Shown piece by piece: positions 20,917-31,566 of a DNA stretch of 44,803 nucleotides. A program made the position numbers and the translations under genes. The notes under the pieces were generated by a model. The model saw only the letters and a program-made list of their open reading frames with translations. It was not told the origin of the DNA and did not search any database. The DNA is from Tubiluchus corallicola (lineage: Eukaryota; Priapulida; Priapulimorpha; Priapulimorphida; Tubiluchidae), in assembly GCA_030141605.1 (NCBI GenBank), contig JAQGDQ010001246.1, positions 1 to 44,803 of the forward strand. Direction: 5' to 3'. Every line of letters starts with the position of its first letter. Within the stretch, counting starts at the first letter, position 1.

Positions 20917-21690
20917 CAGTTTTCACAGACATTTCTTATTATATGTAAGACTTGTTGTTCTAATCAAGTGTAAAAGTAAAGGTCTGCTAATGGTTGTATT
21001 TTATAGAAGTACTTTAGCAGACTCAGTTTTCACAGACATTTCTTATTATATGTAAGACATGTTGTTCTAATCAAGTGTAAAAGTAAAGGTCTGCTAATGG
21101 TTGTATTTTATAGAAGTACTTTAGCAGACTCAGTTTTCACCGACATTTCTCATTATATGTAAGACTTGTTGTTCTAATCAAGTGTAAAAGTAAAGGTCTG
21201 CTAATGGTTGTATTTTATAGAAGTACTTTAGCAGACTCAGTTTTCACTGACATTTCTCATTATATGTATGACATGTTGTTCTAATCAAGTGTAAAAGTAA
21301 AGGTCTGCTAATGGTTGTATTTTATAGAAGTACTTTAGCAGACTCAGTTTTCACTGACATTTCTCATTATATGTATGACATGTTGTTCTAATCACGTGTA
21401 AAAGTAAAGGTCTGCTAATGGTTGTATTTTATAGAAGTACTTTAGTAGACTCAGTTTTCACAGACATTTCTTATTATATGTAAGACTTGTTGTTCTAATC
21501 ACGTGTAAAAGTAAAGGTCTGCTAATGGTTGTATTTTATAGAAGTACTTTAGCAGACTCAGTTTTCACAGACATTTCTTATTATATGTAAGACTTGTTGT
21601 TCTAATCACGTGTAAAAGTAAAGGTCTGCTAATGGTTGTATTTTATAGAAGTACCTTAGCAGACTCAGTTTTCACAGACATTTTTCATTG
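20917..21690. repeat. 107-bp minisatellite, about 7 units
   Basis: Units start cagttttcacagacatttct, and the first starts are at 20917, 21024 and 21131. One variable site reads atcaagtgt in the first four units and atcacgtgt in the last three, creating CACGTG at 21393-21398, 21500-21505 and 21607-21612. The array ends about 780 bp upstream of the second gene's start codon. Confidence 0.94.
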
Positions 21691-21937
21691 TATGCGCAAC
21701 TTCAGAATAAAAGATGCAGCGTAGGCCTAGGATTTGGAAAAAGTACGAAAAGAAATTTCACACATAATATTATATATGAAGTGAAAAATATCTGCGCGCG
21801 TGAGTAGAGTACAATAACCCCATGCGAAAATATGAAAAAGTAATATAATATAAATCCTTAGCAGATCTTTATCTAGCTTATATAGCTGTATATTTCGTCT
21901 GCGACTGAGTAACTTTAAATTAGCTTTATTATAATTA

Positions 21938-22255
21938 TGACGTCATCACTGGTGTGTTTTTACAATTCACTCTGGAATTTGTTACTGTATATGAAAACCG
22001 TTTTATTCAACCCATCCTGCATTTGCACGATACATACAGTGAGATTTATAAAGCTTTTTACCCATTATCTTTGTAAAATTTAAGCGTAACGTAATTGAGA
22101 TAGTAGCAAACTCGAAATTTCCTGCCCCACTGATCAGAAACGTGAGTGATAGCGTGTGCGCATGCGCCTGCCGCAGCTGTTGTGAATGTACACAAGAGCA
22201 GCTGTCTACCGTCTGCTTCTTGGATGTCTAGAGGTTCCTGCTAAAGCTTTAAATA
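21938..22255 (+). promoter_or_regulatory. Likely promoter region of the Orange-like gene
   Basis: Upstream of the ATG at 22469 lie a CRE palindrome tgacgtca (21938-21945), an NRF-1-like palindrome tgcgcatgcgcc (22157-22168), CAGCTG E-boxes at 22174-22179, 22199-22204 and 22260-22265, and a weak TATA-like tttaaata near 22246. The stretch around 22140-22210 is visibly richer in CpG than its surroundings. The motifs are seen directly; their use is inferred. Confidence 0.45.
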
Positions 22256-22468
22256 CGATCAGCTGTTAACCAGTATTACAGCAAATATGAATATTCGTAA
22301 GCGTCAGTGAATGTTTTTTTCCAAAGTGTGTTACTTTGAACAGAGAGACAGCGTGATGAAGAAACAGCGTGATTAGACAGCATCATTATGTGCAAATTGT
22401 AGTTGCGATTATGTTGTGACATTTGTAAAGTTTTGTTGTGCATTTATGACTAGTTTATGTGGTTTATA

Positions 22469-22530
22469 ATGGCTTCTGAGCAAGGTGCGATAGAAAAACC
22501 TATTTGCTCGGCAAGCAATTCCAACGCTAG
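22469..22530 (+). CDS. Orange-domain-like protein, exon 1 (start codon)
   Basis: Starts ATGGCTTCTGAG (context taatATGg) and encodes MASEQGAIEKPICSASNSNA plus two bases of an Arg codon, ending at gctag|gtacga. The next exon supplies the third base. The start is chosen because it is the first ATG behind the CpG-richer promoter region and lies in frame with all four later exons (62+64+108+88+479 = 801 bases, exactly 267 codons including stop). The N-terminus is Ser/Glu-rich with no known domain. The phase agreement across four introns is the main evidence that this is real. Confidence 0.68.
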
Positions 22531-22619
22531 GTACGATTTGCAGTACTAAATTAACAATTGGCATACACCTGCTGCTTAATTGGTGCTATTCGTTGTAATG
22601 TGCATACGGAGTGTAATAT

Positions 22620-23110
22620 ATATATAATAATCTTTATTTGCCATAAAAAATCGATATTCATAACTATAAAAGCATAAAAGAACACCGCAGCATGAGAATA
22701 AAATTCACACAACTGTTAAAGGCAAATGCGTCCAGTGCAAACTAAAAACTACTGTGCCAAAAATTTAAAGCAAAATATACATTATAATATTACACGGAAA
22801 TTATAATAGACTATATACAATATATACACATAATTTAAAATGGACGTGGGTAAATAAAATTTGTGAATGAATATATATTATCGTTTACGTATGTAGGGTT
22901 TTCAAAACGATTTAATGTATGTATTTTTAATTTTGATTTGAATTCGTCAAAAGACTCGATTTGTTTTGATGGCAGGGTATTCCAAAGTTGAACTCCTTGT
23001 TTAGTGATACAATTGTTGTCGTATTTGTTATTAGTGCGTGTTTGTTTAATATTGTGTGTTCTTGGATTTTGCATTTCCTTTGTTTTCCCAGTATATTAGT
23101 TAAGCAAGAA
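22620..23110 (-). mobile_element. 5'-truncated LINE, minus strand
   Basis: On the minus strand an open segment (about 23074-22835) encodes the typical C-terminal end of a LINE reverse-transcriptase protein: a basic NxxT/TRTNNKYD-type run, then KQGVQLWNTLPSKQIESFDE and FKSKLKIH, matching the GxxLWNxLP...FKxxLK pattern near the end of many jockey- and CR1-like ORF2 proteins. An AT-rich 3' UTR follows toward 22620. The catalytic reverse transcriptase is missing, so it is dead. It lies in intron 1 of the Orange-like gene. Confidence 0.75.
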
Positions 23111-23268
23111 TTAGTATTAAAAGCCCCGATGTTCCTAGCACCTCAAATTATAATACTAAAAAGGCGCAAATTTCAATTATTTACGAAAGTTTGTGTTTTT
23201 TAACGTACTGGCTGTGGACTTATAATGTAGCAGGCGTACTGTAACTAATTTATAATTTATAATTAATG

Positions 23269-23486
23269 TAACCACTACTATTGCCGTTGCTGTTGCTAAT
23301 GCTGCTGCCACTATCACTATCACTTACCACCATTATTGTAGGGGTTACAATACTTGTTACGTTGCAAAGCAGAAACCAACAGAAAACATTCATCAACTAA
23401 GTATTGTAAGCCCTACAATAATGGTGGTAAGTGACAGTGATAGTGGCAGCAGCATTAGCAACAGCAACGGCAATAGTTGTGGTAAT
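23269..23486. repeat. Long hairpin: about 87-bp inverted repeat, 43-nt loop
   Basis: The left arm (23269-23355, including ttgccgttgctgttgctaat and ccactatcactatcacttac) is repeated as its reverse complement at 23399-23486 with only a handful of mismatches. The arms are not AT-only and contain several trinucleotide-like steps (gct/gctgc). It could be a MITE, a fold-back remnant or a source of structured RNA. It lies in intron 1, so a transcript of that gene would contain the hairpin in the sense orientation. Confidence 0.85.
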
Positions 23487-24161
23487 GACACTTCATTGGA
23501 AAAATCGATGAAAATAAATAGGAAGCAACTAGCAAATAGAAAGAATATCATCGCATGATAGTGCACTGTATAAACAACACACAGTATATAAACAAAAAAG
23601 TACGTTAATTATGCTCTAAGAATAATGTTAGGACGTCTATTAAAAAGGTTATACATGTAATAAGTAAGCGGTTAGCAGTTTTATACGCCCACATACTGAT
23701 GTAACTTGTACAGGAAGGAAATGGATGATTGTAGTTCATTAATAAAAGTAAAATATTACAAAACTGGCATAGCACAGCAGACGAGTCACAAAGCAATTGC
23801 ATTTGATACTAGTAGTTGAACTTGTCTTACTGGACTCGCAGTGTGCACACGCTTTGGCGCTGTGCCAATTTTCTCACGCCTACACACTTATGCAGCTTAA
23901 CAGCACTTTCGACTTTGGTCGTATGTGTGCTGGCTACTGTATTGCTTAGTAAGCTCCTACACGTTTTACCACTAGAATCAAACTACTGTGATTATATAGT
24001 TTTCACCATGGAGGCGTGAGGAATTTGGCCCTGTGCCAAATGCACCTTTTTGTTTAATGAGTCGTGATTGATAGCGTGCTGTGATATACTGAACATTTCT
24101 CATAGGAATGTGTCAGGAAACTGTAATTTCGTTTTCTTAATAGATTATGCTGTTTTTGTAG

Positions 24162-24225
24162 GACGTCAGAGAGAGAAGAGGAGATGCACATCTCACCCAT
24201 GATTTCAAAGAAAAGATCTCACCAG
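24162..24225 (+). CDS. Orange-domain-like protein, exon 2
   Basis: 64 bases between tgtttttgtag and accag|gttagg. After completing Arg it encodes TSEREEEMHISPMISKKRSH plus Q, ending in phase 0. It is charged and without a recognised domain; KKR is the start of a basic patch that continues in the next exon. The exon is short, and its support comes from the splice sites and phase rather than from homology. Confidence 0.6.
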
Positions 24226-24714
24226 GTTAGGATACGTGTACAAGACATGTTTACTGACAATATCAACTAAAGTTTTTTTACAGTGAACTCTACCAACTTT
24301 TGGCCTATATAATTATAATTGTTTTCGTGACTTCGTCAAAATCTTTTTCAATATTAACGGATACCAACTTACAATGGTTCGTCATTCTTGTCAATAGATG
24401 TCACGCATACGTATAATATCAGATTTTTGCGTTCGCGCTGTATTCTTATACTATGTATTTACTAGGTGATGTTTATATGATGTGGCGTCATCTACCTGAA
24501 ATTAATATTAAACTAACAAAAAAGTATGGCAATTGTGCAATTTGTGCTTTATTTTCATCGTTCATTTTCTCTTTGTTCAACGTTCAAGTGGAATTATTTT
24601 TTGTCCGGGGGATTTTCAAGATTTATAGACCTGATTTTTCTGTGATGTCAGTGTTGCAAGTAACAGCGACCATCCTATTGTTGATGAGCTCTACTTTTGC
24701 TTTAATGAGTTTAA

Positions 24715-25128
24715 CCCTTTCAGTCCCAAATTATTTTTTTTAATAAGAAAAAAAATTTGGCTTGGTACTTTTGTTCCCAATGTATCCTGTGGGATACACA
24801 ACATTATTTGTCATATGCAAAAAAACAAAGTCCGACTTTTTTAAAAACACAACAAAAGCAAAAAATGTGCTTCATTTTGCAACTGCTGATAATTTTTTAA
24901 AGTATTTAGTATGCATGCTATGCTGATCTGTACAATGTCGTCTCCAAAGTACTGTACCTTGCGCAGTTTTTTATGCTATGTAGATTTTCTAGTTTGCCAT
25001 TTTATCACCATTTTTAGTCTATTGTTATTGGCCTAAATCAAAATAACTATTAACAGATCAAATAACTGTTAGTTTTAAAATTTTATAAATATTCTCGTAT
25101 CCCACCGGATACAACGGGTATGAAAGGG
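24715..25128. mobile_element. PiggyBac-like MITE, 414 bp
   Basis: Each end is flanked by TTAA (24711-24714 and 25129-25132), the target of piggyBac elements. The inverted ends are ccctttcagtccc and, reversed from the right, ccctttcatac. Inward of these is a second inverted pair, tatcctgtgggatac versus gtatcccaccggata. There is no transposase. It sits in intron 2 of the Orange-like gene. The short TIRs, TTAA and sub-terminal inverted repeats together support the assignment. Confidence 0.78.
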
Positions 25129-25132
25129 TTAA

Positions 25133-26416
25133 TTAATCGAATGAATTATAATTAAAACATTATTGTCATTCACTGCGAGTATGAAAAAAGAATACAGTCT
25201 TTGATATTTTTTTCACTTTTTAGCAATTTTATAAACGTCCTCAAATCAAGCAGTATGCGTTTCAACATAGAAGTGCAGGCAATGATACAGTTATTGTGAT
25301 TTTTAAATAGTAATCAAAATTTCTATCAGTATCCATCCTCACAGTAGTTACAAAACAGTGGTGTTATCTTAACCAAGTTATTTTAATTTTACATACTATT
25401 AACAAATAATAGTCTTTCTATCTTTTACATCATCTCATATATGAACTTCATTCATTACATCATTCCATTTTAAGCACTAATGTTTTTTTATCACGATTCA
25501 CTTTAAATTTTCAGATTATCTCCATTACTTTTTTTTCTATCACTGTGTGGGACAATCTAACACCCTGTGGCCCTGCTTTTTGATTGCCCGCAACACATTC
25601 AGCTTCGTGTATAAGTGAACAGTGTTTGAGGCTTTTCCTGTGCAGTATTTCTTATTTGTATCATGTTCATTGTAGGCCCTTTCACTAGATATTGTACATG
25701 TAACCATTGTAAATGTGTAAGGTGAAATAAATGACTTATGACTTCTGACTATGAGTAAATCTAACCGGCTACTTCTAGCAAGGCAATCTTAAATCCTGCA
25801 GACGTAGGAAAAATAGATCATAGCAGATGCCTTTTATTGTGAAACGTAACAATAGGAATACAGTTAACCGTAATAAAACACCATCGTCATCTCTTTGTTC
25901 ACCCCGTCTGCATTGTCCCACATGCACTATATGCAGAGGTCAGAATAGATTTCATTCAGGTTACCTCCCAGACACAATACTCTGCTCTCTCTGTCTCAGA
26001 CAGGCCTTATTGCATGGAAGGGAATGAATGGGGCTCGTGTGAGAGGGATAATACAAGCAGGTGGGGGTTAACAGCTGTTCAGTGAGGTGGCGCTAGGGTC
26101 GCTAGCTCCTATAACCTGCTGTTACATTCAAGCACTAATCAGTTTAATTATTGCTTTAAATTTGTGCTATTTTTTCCAGCCCCATTTTGAGAATTTTGTG
26201 CATGAGTACTTTTGAAAAATTTGTTCCTGTTTGCGTGTCTAACTTCTTGTCATCTTAGATGCGCCTTCCTTTGAGGTTTTGAATATTTTTTCTATATATA
26301 ATGTTGGCTCTAAAATCGCAGTATTTGGAGGTGGAGAATAGGTTAGCTTTGTGATTTTGATATTGTACGTAAATTATAAATTATTTAAACTTATATGAAT
26401 TATAGTCTATACTGTA
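25133..26416. other. Intron 2 sequence, nothing firmly recognised
   Basis: Contains a gaaataaatgacttatgacttctgac stretch near 25720-25750, which resembles a retrotransposon or transcript 3' end, and a more GC-rich segment at 25890-26110 with no coding evidence. Confidence 0.35.
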
Positions 26417-26423
26417 CTCCATG

Positions 26424-26898
<475 letters not shown>

Positions 26899-27269
26899 CT
26901 CCATGTGCCATTGAGTTGATAATAAGTGCCATTTTCTGCTGGTTATATCATCCCCACGATACAAGCCGGTTGTAGATGGTTATGGCGGGACAGGGATGTA
27001 GCTCGTTAGCAATTGTGATCCTCGAACCTGGGACACTGAACGGCAGAAATATCTTAGCTACGTTCAAATTCGTGTACATCAACGAGCAGACATACGAAAC
27101 TGCCAGGATGCAGTCTTGCTTGTGGTCAACTGTCAGTTATTGACCGGGTCTCGTGTGGCTTAACTGCTTGGCTATAGATCGATATAATTGAACTTGATAA
27201 AAATAATGTTACTTTGTATAAAATGATTGTAGAATTGCTCTACAGATTATGTTCTTAATTTTTCGCTAG

Positions 27270-27377
27270 GACACGCAAGCAAAAATTATTTTTGAGAAAC
27301 GCTGTAAGAGGGAACACAGAGCAGAAGGAAAAAGAGAAGGAGTTCACAGTCCTGTTACTCTTAACGTAACTCAACAG
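27270..27377 (+). CDS. Orange-domain-like protein, exon 3 with basic region
   Basis: Exactly 36 codons between tttcgctag and caacag|gtatat, phase 0 at both ends. It encodes DTQAKIIFEKRCKREHRAEG followed by KREGVHSPVTLNVTQQ. The KIIFEKRCKREHR run loosely resembles the basic region of Hairy/HEY proteins (K-P/I-I-x-E-K-R-R-R-x-R), with EKR in register. What follows has no helix-loop-helix. So this may be a decayed bHLH basic region or just a nuclear localisation signal. Confidence 0.65.
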
Positions 27378-27625
27378 GTATATAACTCATTACCTTTCTA
27401 TAATCTATACATTCATTACGACCATTTCACATATTTTTACCATTTATCATATGAACTAACTTGTGGGTCACTTTCAGTGTATAATTAGGCCCTAAACTGT
27501 GCACCCAGCTACTCCAGTTGTAACTTATTGTCGTCAGAGTACAATGTCTCTGTAACTATTTCACAATAATGACTACTTCATTGACAAAATAAGCGCTTAC
27601 GTAAATATGAAATAAAACTATTTTT

Positions 27626-27650
27626 ATTTAACGTGAAATTCACGTTAAAT
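27626..27650. repeat. Perfect 25-bp palindrome
   Basis: atttaacgtgaa, one central a, then ttcacgttaaat: perfect 12-bp arms in intron 3. It is visible directly. It might be a protein-binding site or a cruciform-prone sequence. No partner copy was seen in the window. Confidence 0.9.
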
Positions 27651-28164
27651 ACTGCATGTGCAAATACGAATAGTGGGCGGAGCCTAATAATGTTTTCTGG
27701 ACATAGCAGCTGGTCACCTAACGGACTCTGAGTGTCCAAACAATGTGCACAATGAGAAGTCACGTCTGGAATTTAACAGAGCAGCTGCCTGATTTTACTT
27801 GACACACCGTAGACACACCTGCTTACAAGTGCTGTAGAAACTATAATTTTCTACATTACATGCAAAATGTACGACATACATAAACTTACAGCTCAACTTA
27901 AATAAAGACTAAGTTTTTTATTATATTAATATTAGGTCCTCATAACATTAATTTTAAATACGTAATGGTTAAATTATTATTTAAAGATAGTCACGTGTGT
28001 CTCTCCTTTCCCATTATTGAACATTATTTTATTATAAACTAACACATTGGTATAACGTCAATTTTCATTCGTCTTAAATGCAAAATCTGATAATTTTTAA
28101 TTACCTGATACATGCGCATTAATTAATTAGTTATATTAGTAACAATTCTGAGAGATTGGCTGAC

Positions 28165-28308
28165 ATCGATAACTTATAGTTCTTTCGCCACCCTTTCACC
28201 ACTAATCAATAATTAATTTGTACTTTGTAATATTATTGTATGTTGTATAGATTTATAAATCTGTTAGTTATGTATTTTGCTATTTTAAAAATGGTGATAA
28301 ACTAATAA

Positions 28309-28405
<97 letters not shown>

Positions 28406-28430
28406 ATTACTTACTTACTTACTTACTTAA
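28165..28430 (+). mobile_element. Retrotransposon 3' end with long (CTTA)n tail
   Basis: Begins near aacttatagttctttcgcca and ccctttcaccac, continues through AT-rich sequence to ggtgataaactaataaac, then a (ctta)n tract of roughly 25-30 units (28309-28429) with one variant. It is the plus-strand counterpart of 12885-13065. The coding part is missing. It is in intron 3 of the Orange-like gene. Confidence 0.65.
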
Positions 28431-28911
28431 AACAGAAATTAACATAATAGAGAATGTAGCATGTATCGAATACTTTTTAAGTTTAAGAATAGAGGTTGTA
28501 AAGAATAGAGAAACAAGTTAAAAAGATTTTATTTTCACTTTCACTTCTCAAAAGCACAGCCTGTCCTTTTCTGAAGAGAAGCAAAGAAAAAACTCGGAGT
28601 GAAAGAATGATTAAGCAACGAATGAAAGAAAAATGTGCAAAATAATGAATGAATAAGAGTGTGAATAAGTAAAACTAATAAAAGAGCAGACAACGTTATG
28701 TGGGCAAATAGTAACAAATTAATGAGCTAATTAAAAAGGGAAGAAATTTAAAATAACTTTTTTATTTCGTAATCAACGAACGGACGGAAGGACAACTGAA
28801 GGAATGAATGAACGTATAGACAATCAATGTGCGAACAGAGGAGGAAATAAGTAAACAACTAAATAAATAAATAATTAAATTAAAAAATAATTTTCATTTG
28901 ATTTATTTTAG

Positions 28912-28999
28912 GACACTAAAAATCTAAGCAGTGACGTCATTTCAACAATGACAGACAGTGGTGATGATCGCAGCAGTCTTAGTGATTCTTCGTCCAGTG
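28912..28999 (+). CDS. Orange-domain-like protein, exon 4
   Basis: 88 bases from ttattttag to tccagtg|gtcagt, starting in phase 0 and leaving one base of a Gly codon. It encodes DTKNLSSDVISTMTDSGDDR followed by SSLSDSSSS, a Ser/Asp-rich acidic linker with many possible casein-kinase-type sites. No domain. The next exon begins with the two bases that complete the Gly codon, across an intron of about 11 kb. Confidence 0.62.
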
Positions 29000-29058
29000 G
29001 TCAGTTTTTTCACTTTTTTCTTTTAACTTTTGTTTTAAAATTACTTATTAAACTCACT

Positions 29059-31566
29059 TATTGTCTAGAGAACTAATGCAGTAATAGTCTACGAATTATA
29101 GTGTAGAAATACGAGTACAAGTGTGTAATGGTGCAAGTATTGTCTAGAGAACTACTGCAGTAATAGTCTACGAATTATAGCGCAGAAATACGAGTACAAG
29201 TGTGTAATGGTGCAAGTATTGTCTAGAGAACTACTGCAGTAATAGTCTACGAATTATAGTGCAGAAATACGAGTACAAGTGTGTAATGGTGCAAGTATTG
29301 TCTAGAGAACTACTGCAGTAATAGTCTACGAATTATAGTGTAGAAATACGAGTACAAGTGTGTAATGGTGCAAGTATTGTCTAGAGAACTACTGCAGTAA
29401 TAGTCTACGAATTATAGTGTAGAAATACGAGTACAAGTGTGTAATGGTGCAAGTATTGTCTAGAGAACTAATGCAGTAATAGTCTAAGAATTATAGTGTA
29501 GAAATACGCGTACAAGTGTGTAATGGTGCAAGTATTGTCTAGAGAACTACTGCAGTAATAGTCTACGAATTATAGTGTAGAAATACGAGTACAAGTGTGT
29601 AATGGTGCAAGTATTGTCTAGAGAACTAATGCAGTAATAGTCTACCAATTATAGTGTAGAAATACGAGTACAAGTGTGTAATGGTGCAAGTATTGTCTAG
29701 AGAACTAATGCAGTAATAGTCTACGAATTATAGTGTAGAAATACGAGTACAAGTGTGTAATGGTGCAAGTATTGTCTAGAGAACTACTGCAGTAATAGTC
29801 TACGAATTATAGTGTAGAAATACGAGTACAAGTGTGTAATGGTGCAAGTATTGTCTAGAGAACTAATGCAGTAATAGTCTACGAATTATAGTGTAGAAAT
29901 ACGAGTACAAGTGTGTAATGGTGCAAGTATTGTCTAGAGAACTAATGCAGTAATAGTCTACGAATTATAGTGTAGAAATACGAGTACAAGTGTGTAATGG
30001 TGCAAGTATTGTCTAGAGAACTAATGCAGTAATAGTCTACGAATTATAGTGTAGAAATACGAGTACAAGTGTGTAATGGTGCAAGTATTGTCTAGAGAAC
30101 TAATGCAGTAATAGTCTACGAATTATAGTGTAGAAATACGAGTACAAGTGTGTAATGGTGCAAGTATTGTCTAGAGAACTAATGCAGTAATAGTCTACGA
30201 ATTATAGTGTAGAAATACGAGTACAAGTGTGTAATGGTGCAAGTATTGTCTAGAGAACTAATGCAGTAATAGTCTACGAATTATAGTGTAGAAATACGAG
30301 TACAAGTGTGTAATGGTGCAAGTATTGTCTAGAGAACTAATGCAGTAATAGTCTACGAATTATAGTGTAGAAATACGAGTACAAGTGTGTAATGGTGCAA
30401 GTATTGTCTAGAGAACTACTGCAGTAATAGTCTACGAATTATAGTGTAGAAATACGAGTACAAGTGTGTAATGGTGCAAGTATTGTCTAGAGAACTACTG
30501 CAGTAATAGTCTACGAATTATAGTGTAGAAATACGAGTACAAGTGTGTAATGGTGCAAGTATTGTCTAGAGAACTACTGCAGTAATAGTCTACGAATTAT
30601 AGTGTAGAAATACGAGTACAAGTGTGTAATGGTGCAAGTATTGTCTAGAGAACTACTGCAGTAATAGTCTACGAATTATAGTGTAGAAATACGAGTACAA
30701 GTGTGTAATGGTGCAAGTATTGTCTAGAGAACTACTGCAGTAATAGTCTACGAATTATAGTGTAGAAATACGAGTACAAGTGTGTAATGGTGAAAGTATT
30801 GTCTAGAGAACTAATGCAGTAATAGTCTACGAATTATAGTGTAGAAATACGAGTACAAGTGTGTAATGGTGAAAGTATTGTCTAGAGAACTAATGCAGTA
30901 ATAGTCTACGAATTATAGTGTAGAAATACGAGTACAAGTGTGTAATGGTGAAAGTATTGTCTAGAGAACTACTGCAGTAATAGTCTACGAATTATAGTGT
31001 AGAAATACGAGTACAAGTGTGTAATGGTGCAAGTATTGTCTAGAGAACTACTGCAGTAATAGTCTACGAATTATAGTGTAGAAATACGAGTACAAGTGTG
31101 TAATGGTGAAAGTATTGTCTAGAGAACTAATGCAGTAATAGTCTACGAATTATAGTGTAGAAATACGAGTACAAGTGTGTAATGGTGAAAGTATTGTCTA
31201 GAGAACTACTGCAGTAATAGTCTACGAATTATAGTGTAGAAATACGAGTACAAGTGTGTAATGGTGAAAGTATTGTCTAGAGAACTACTGCAGTAATAGT
31301 CTACGAATTATAGTGTAGAAATACGAGTACAAGTGTGTAATGGTGCAAGTATTGTCTAGAGAACTACTGCAGTAATAGTCTACGAATTATAGTGCAGAAA
31401 TACGAGTACAAGTGTGTAATGGTGCAAGTATTGTCTAGAGAACTACTGCAGTAATAGTCTACGAATTATAGTGCAGAAATACGAGTACAAGTGTGTAATG
31501 GTGCAAGTATTGTCTAGAGAACTACTGCAGTAATAGTCTACGAATTATAGTGTAGAAATACGAGTA
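29059..31566. repeat. 79-bp minisatellite, about 32 units (left part)
   Basis: Tandem unit attgtctagagaactaatgc...gtgtaatggtgcaag, period 79. Three main binary sites vary (actaatg/actactg, gtgcaag/gtgaaag, gtgtaga/gtgcaga). Units with gaaag cluster between about 30790 and 31270, which suggests regional amplification. The array is cut at 31566 by a LINE and resumes at 35644. It starts about 60 bases after the exon 4 donor. Confidence 0.97.

Noticed and set aside
26985-27065. tRNA-like segment on the minus strand with aggttcgagg
   Set aside because: Only a B-box-like motif is clear. No cloverleaf and no second copy.
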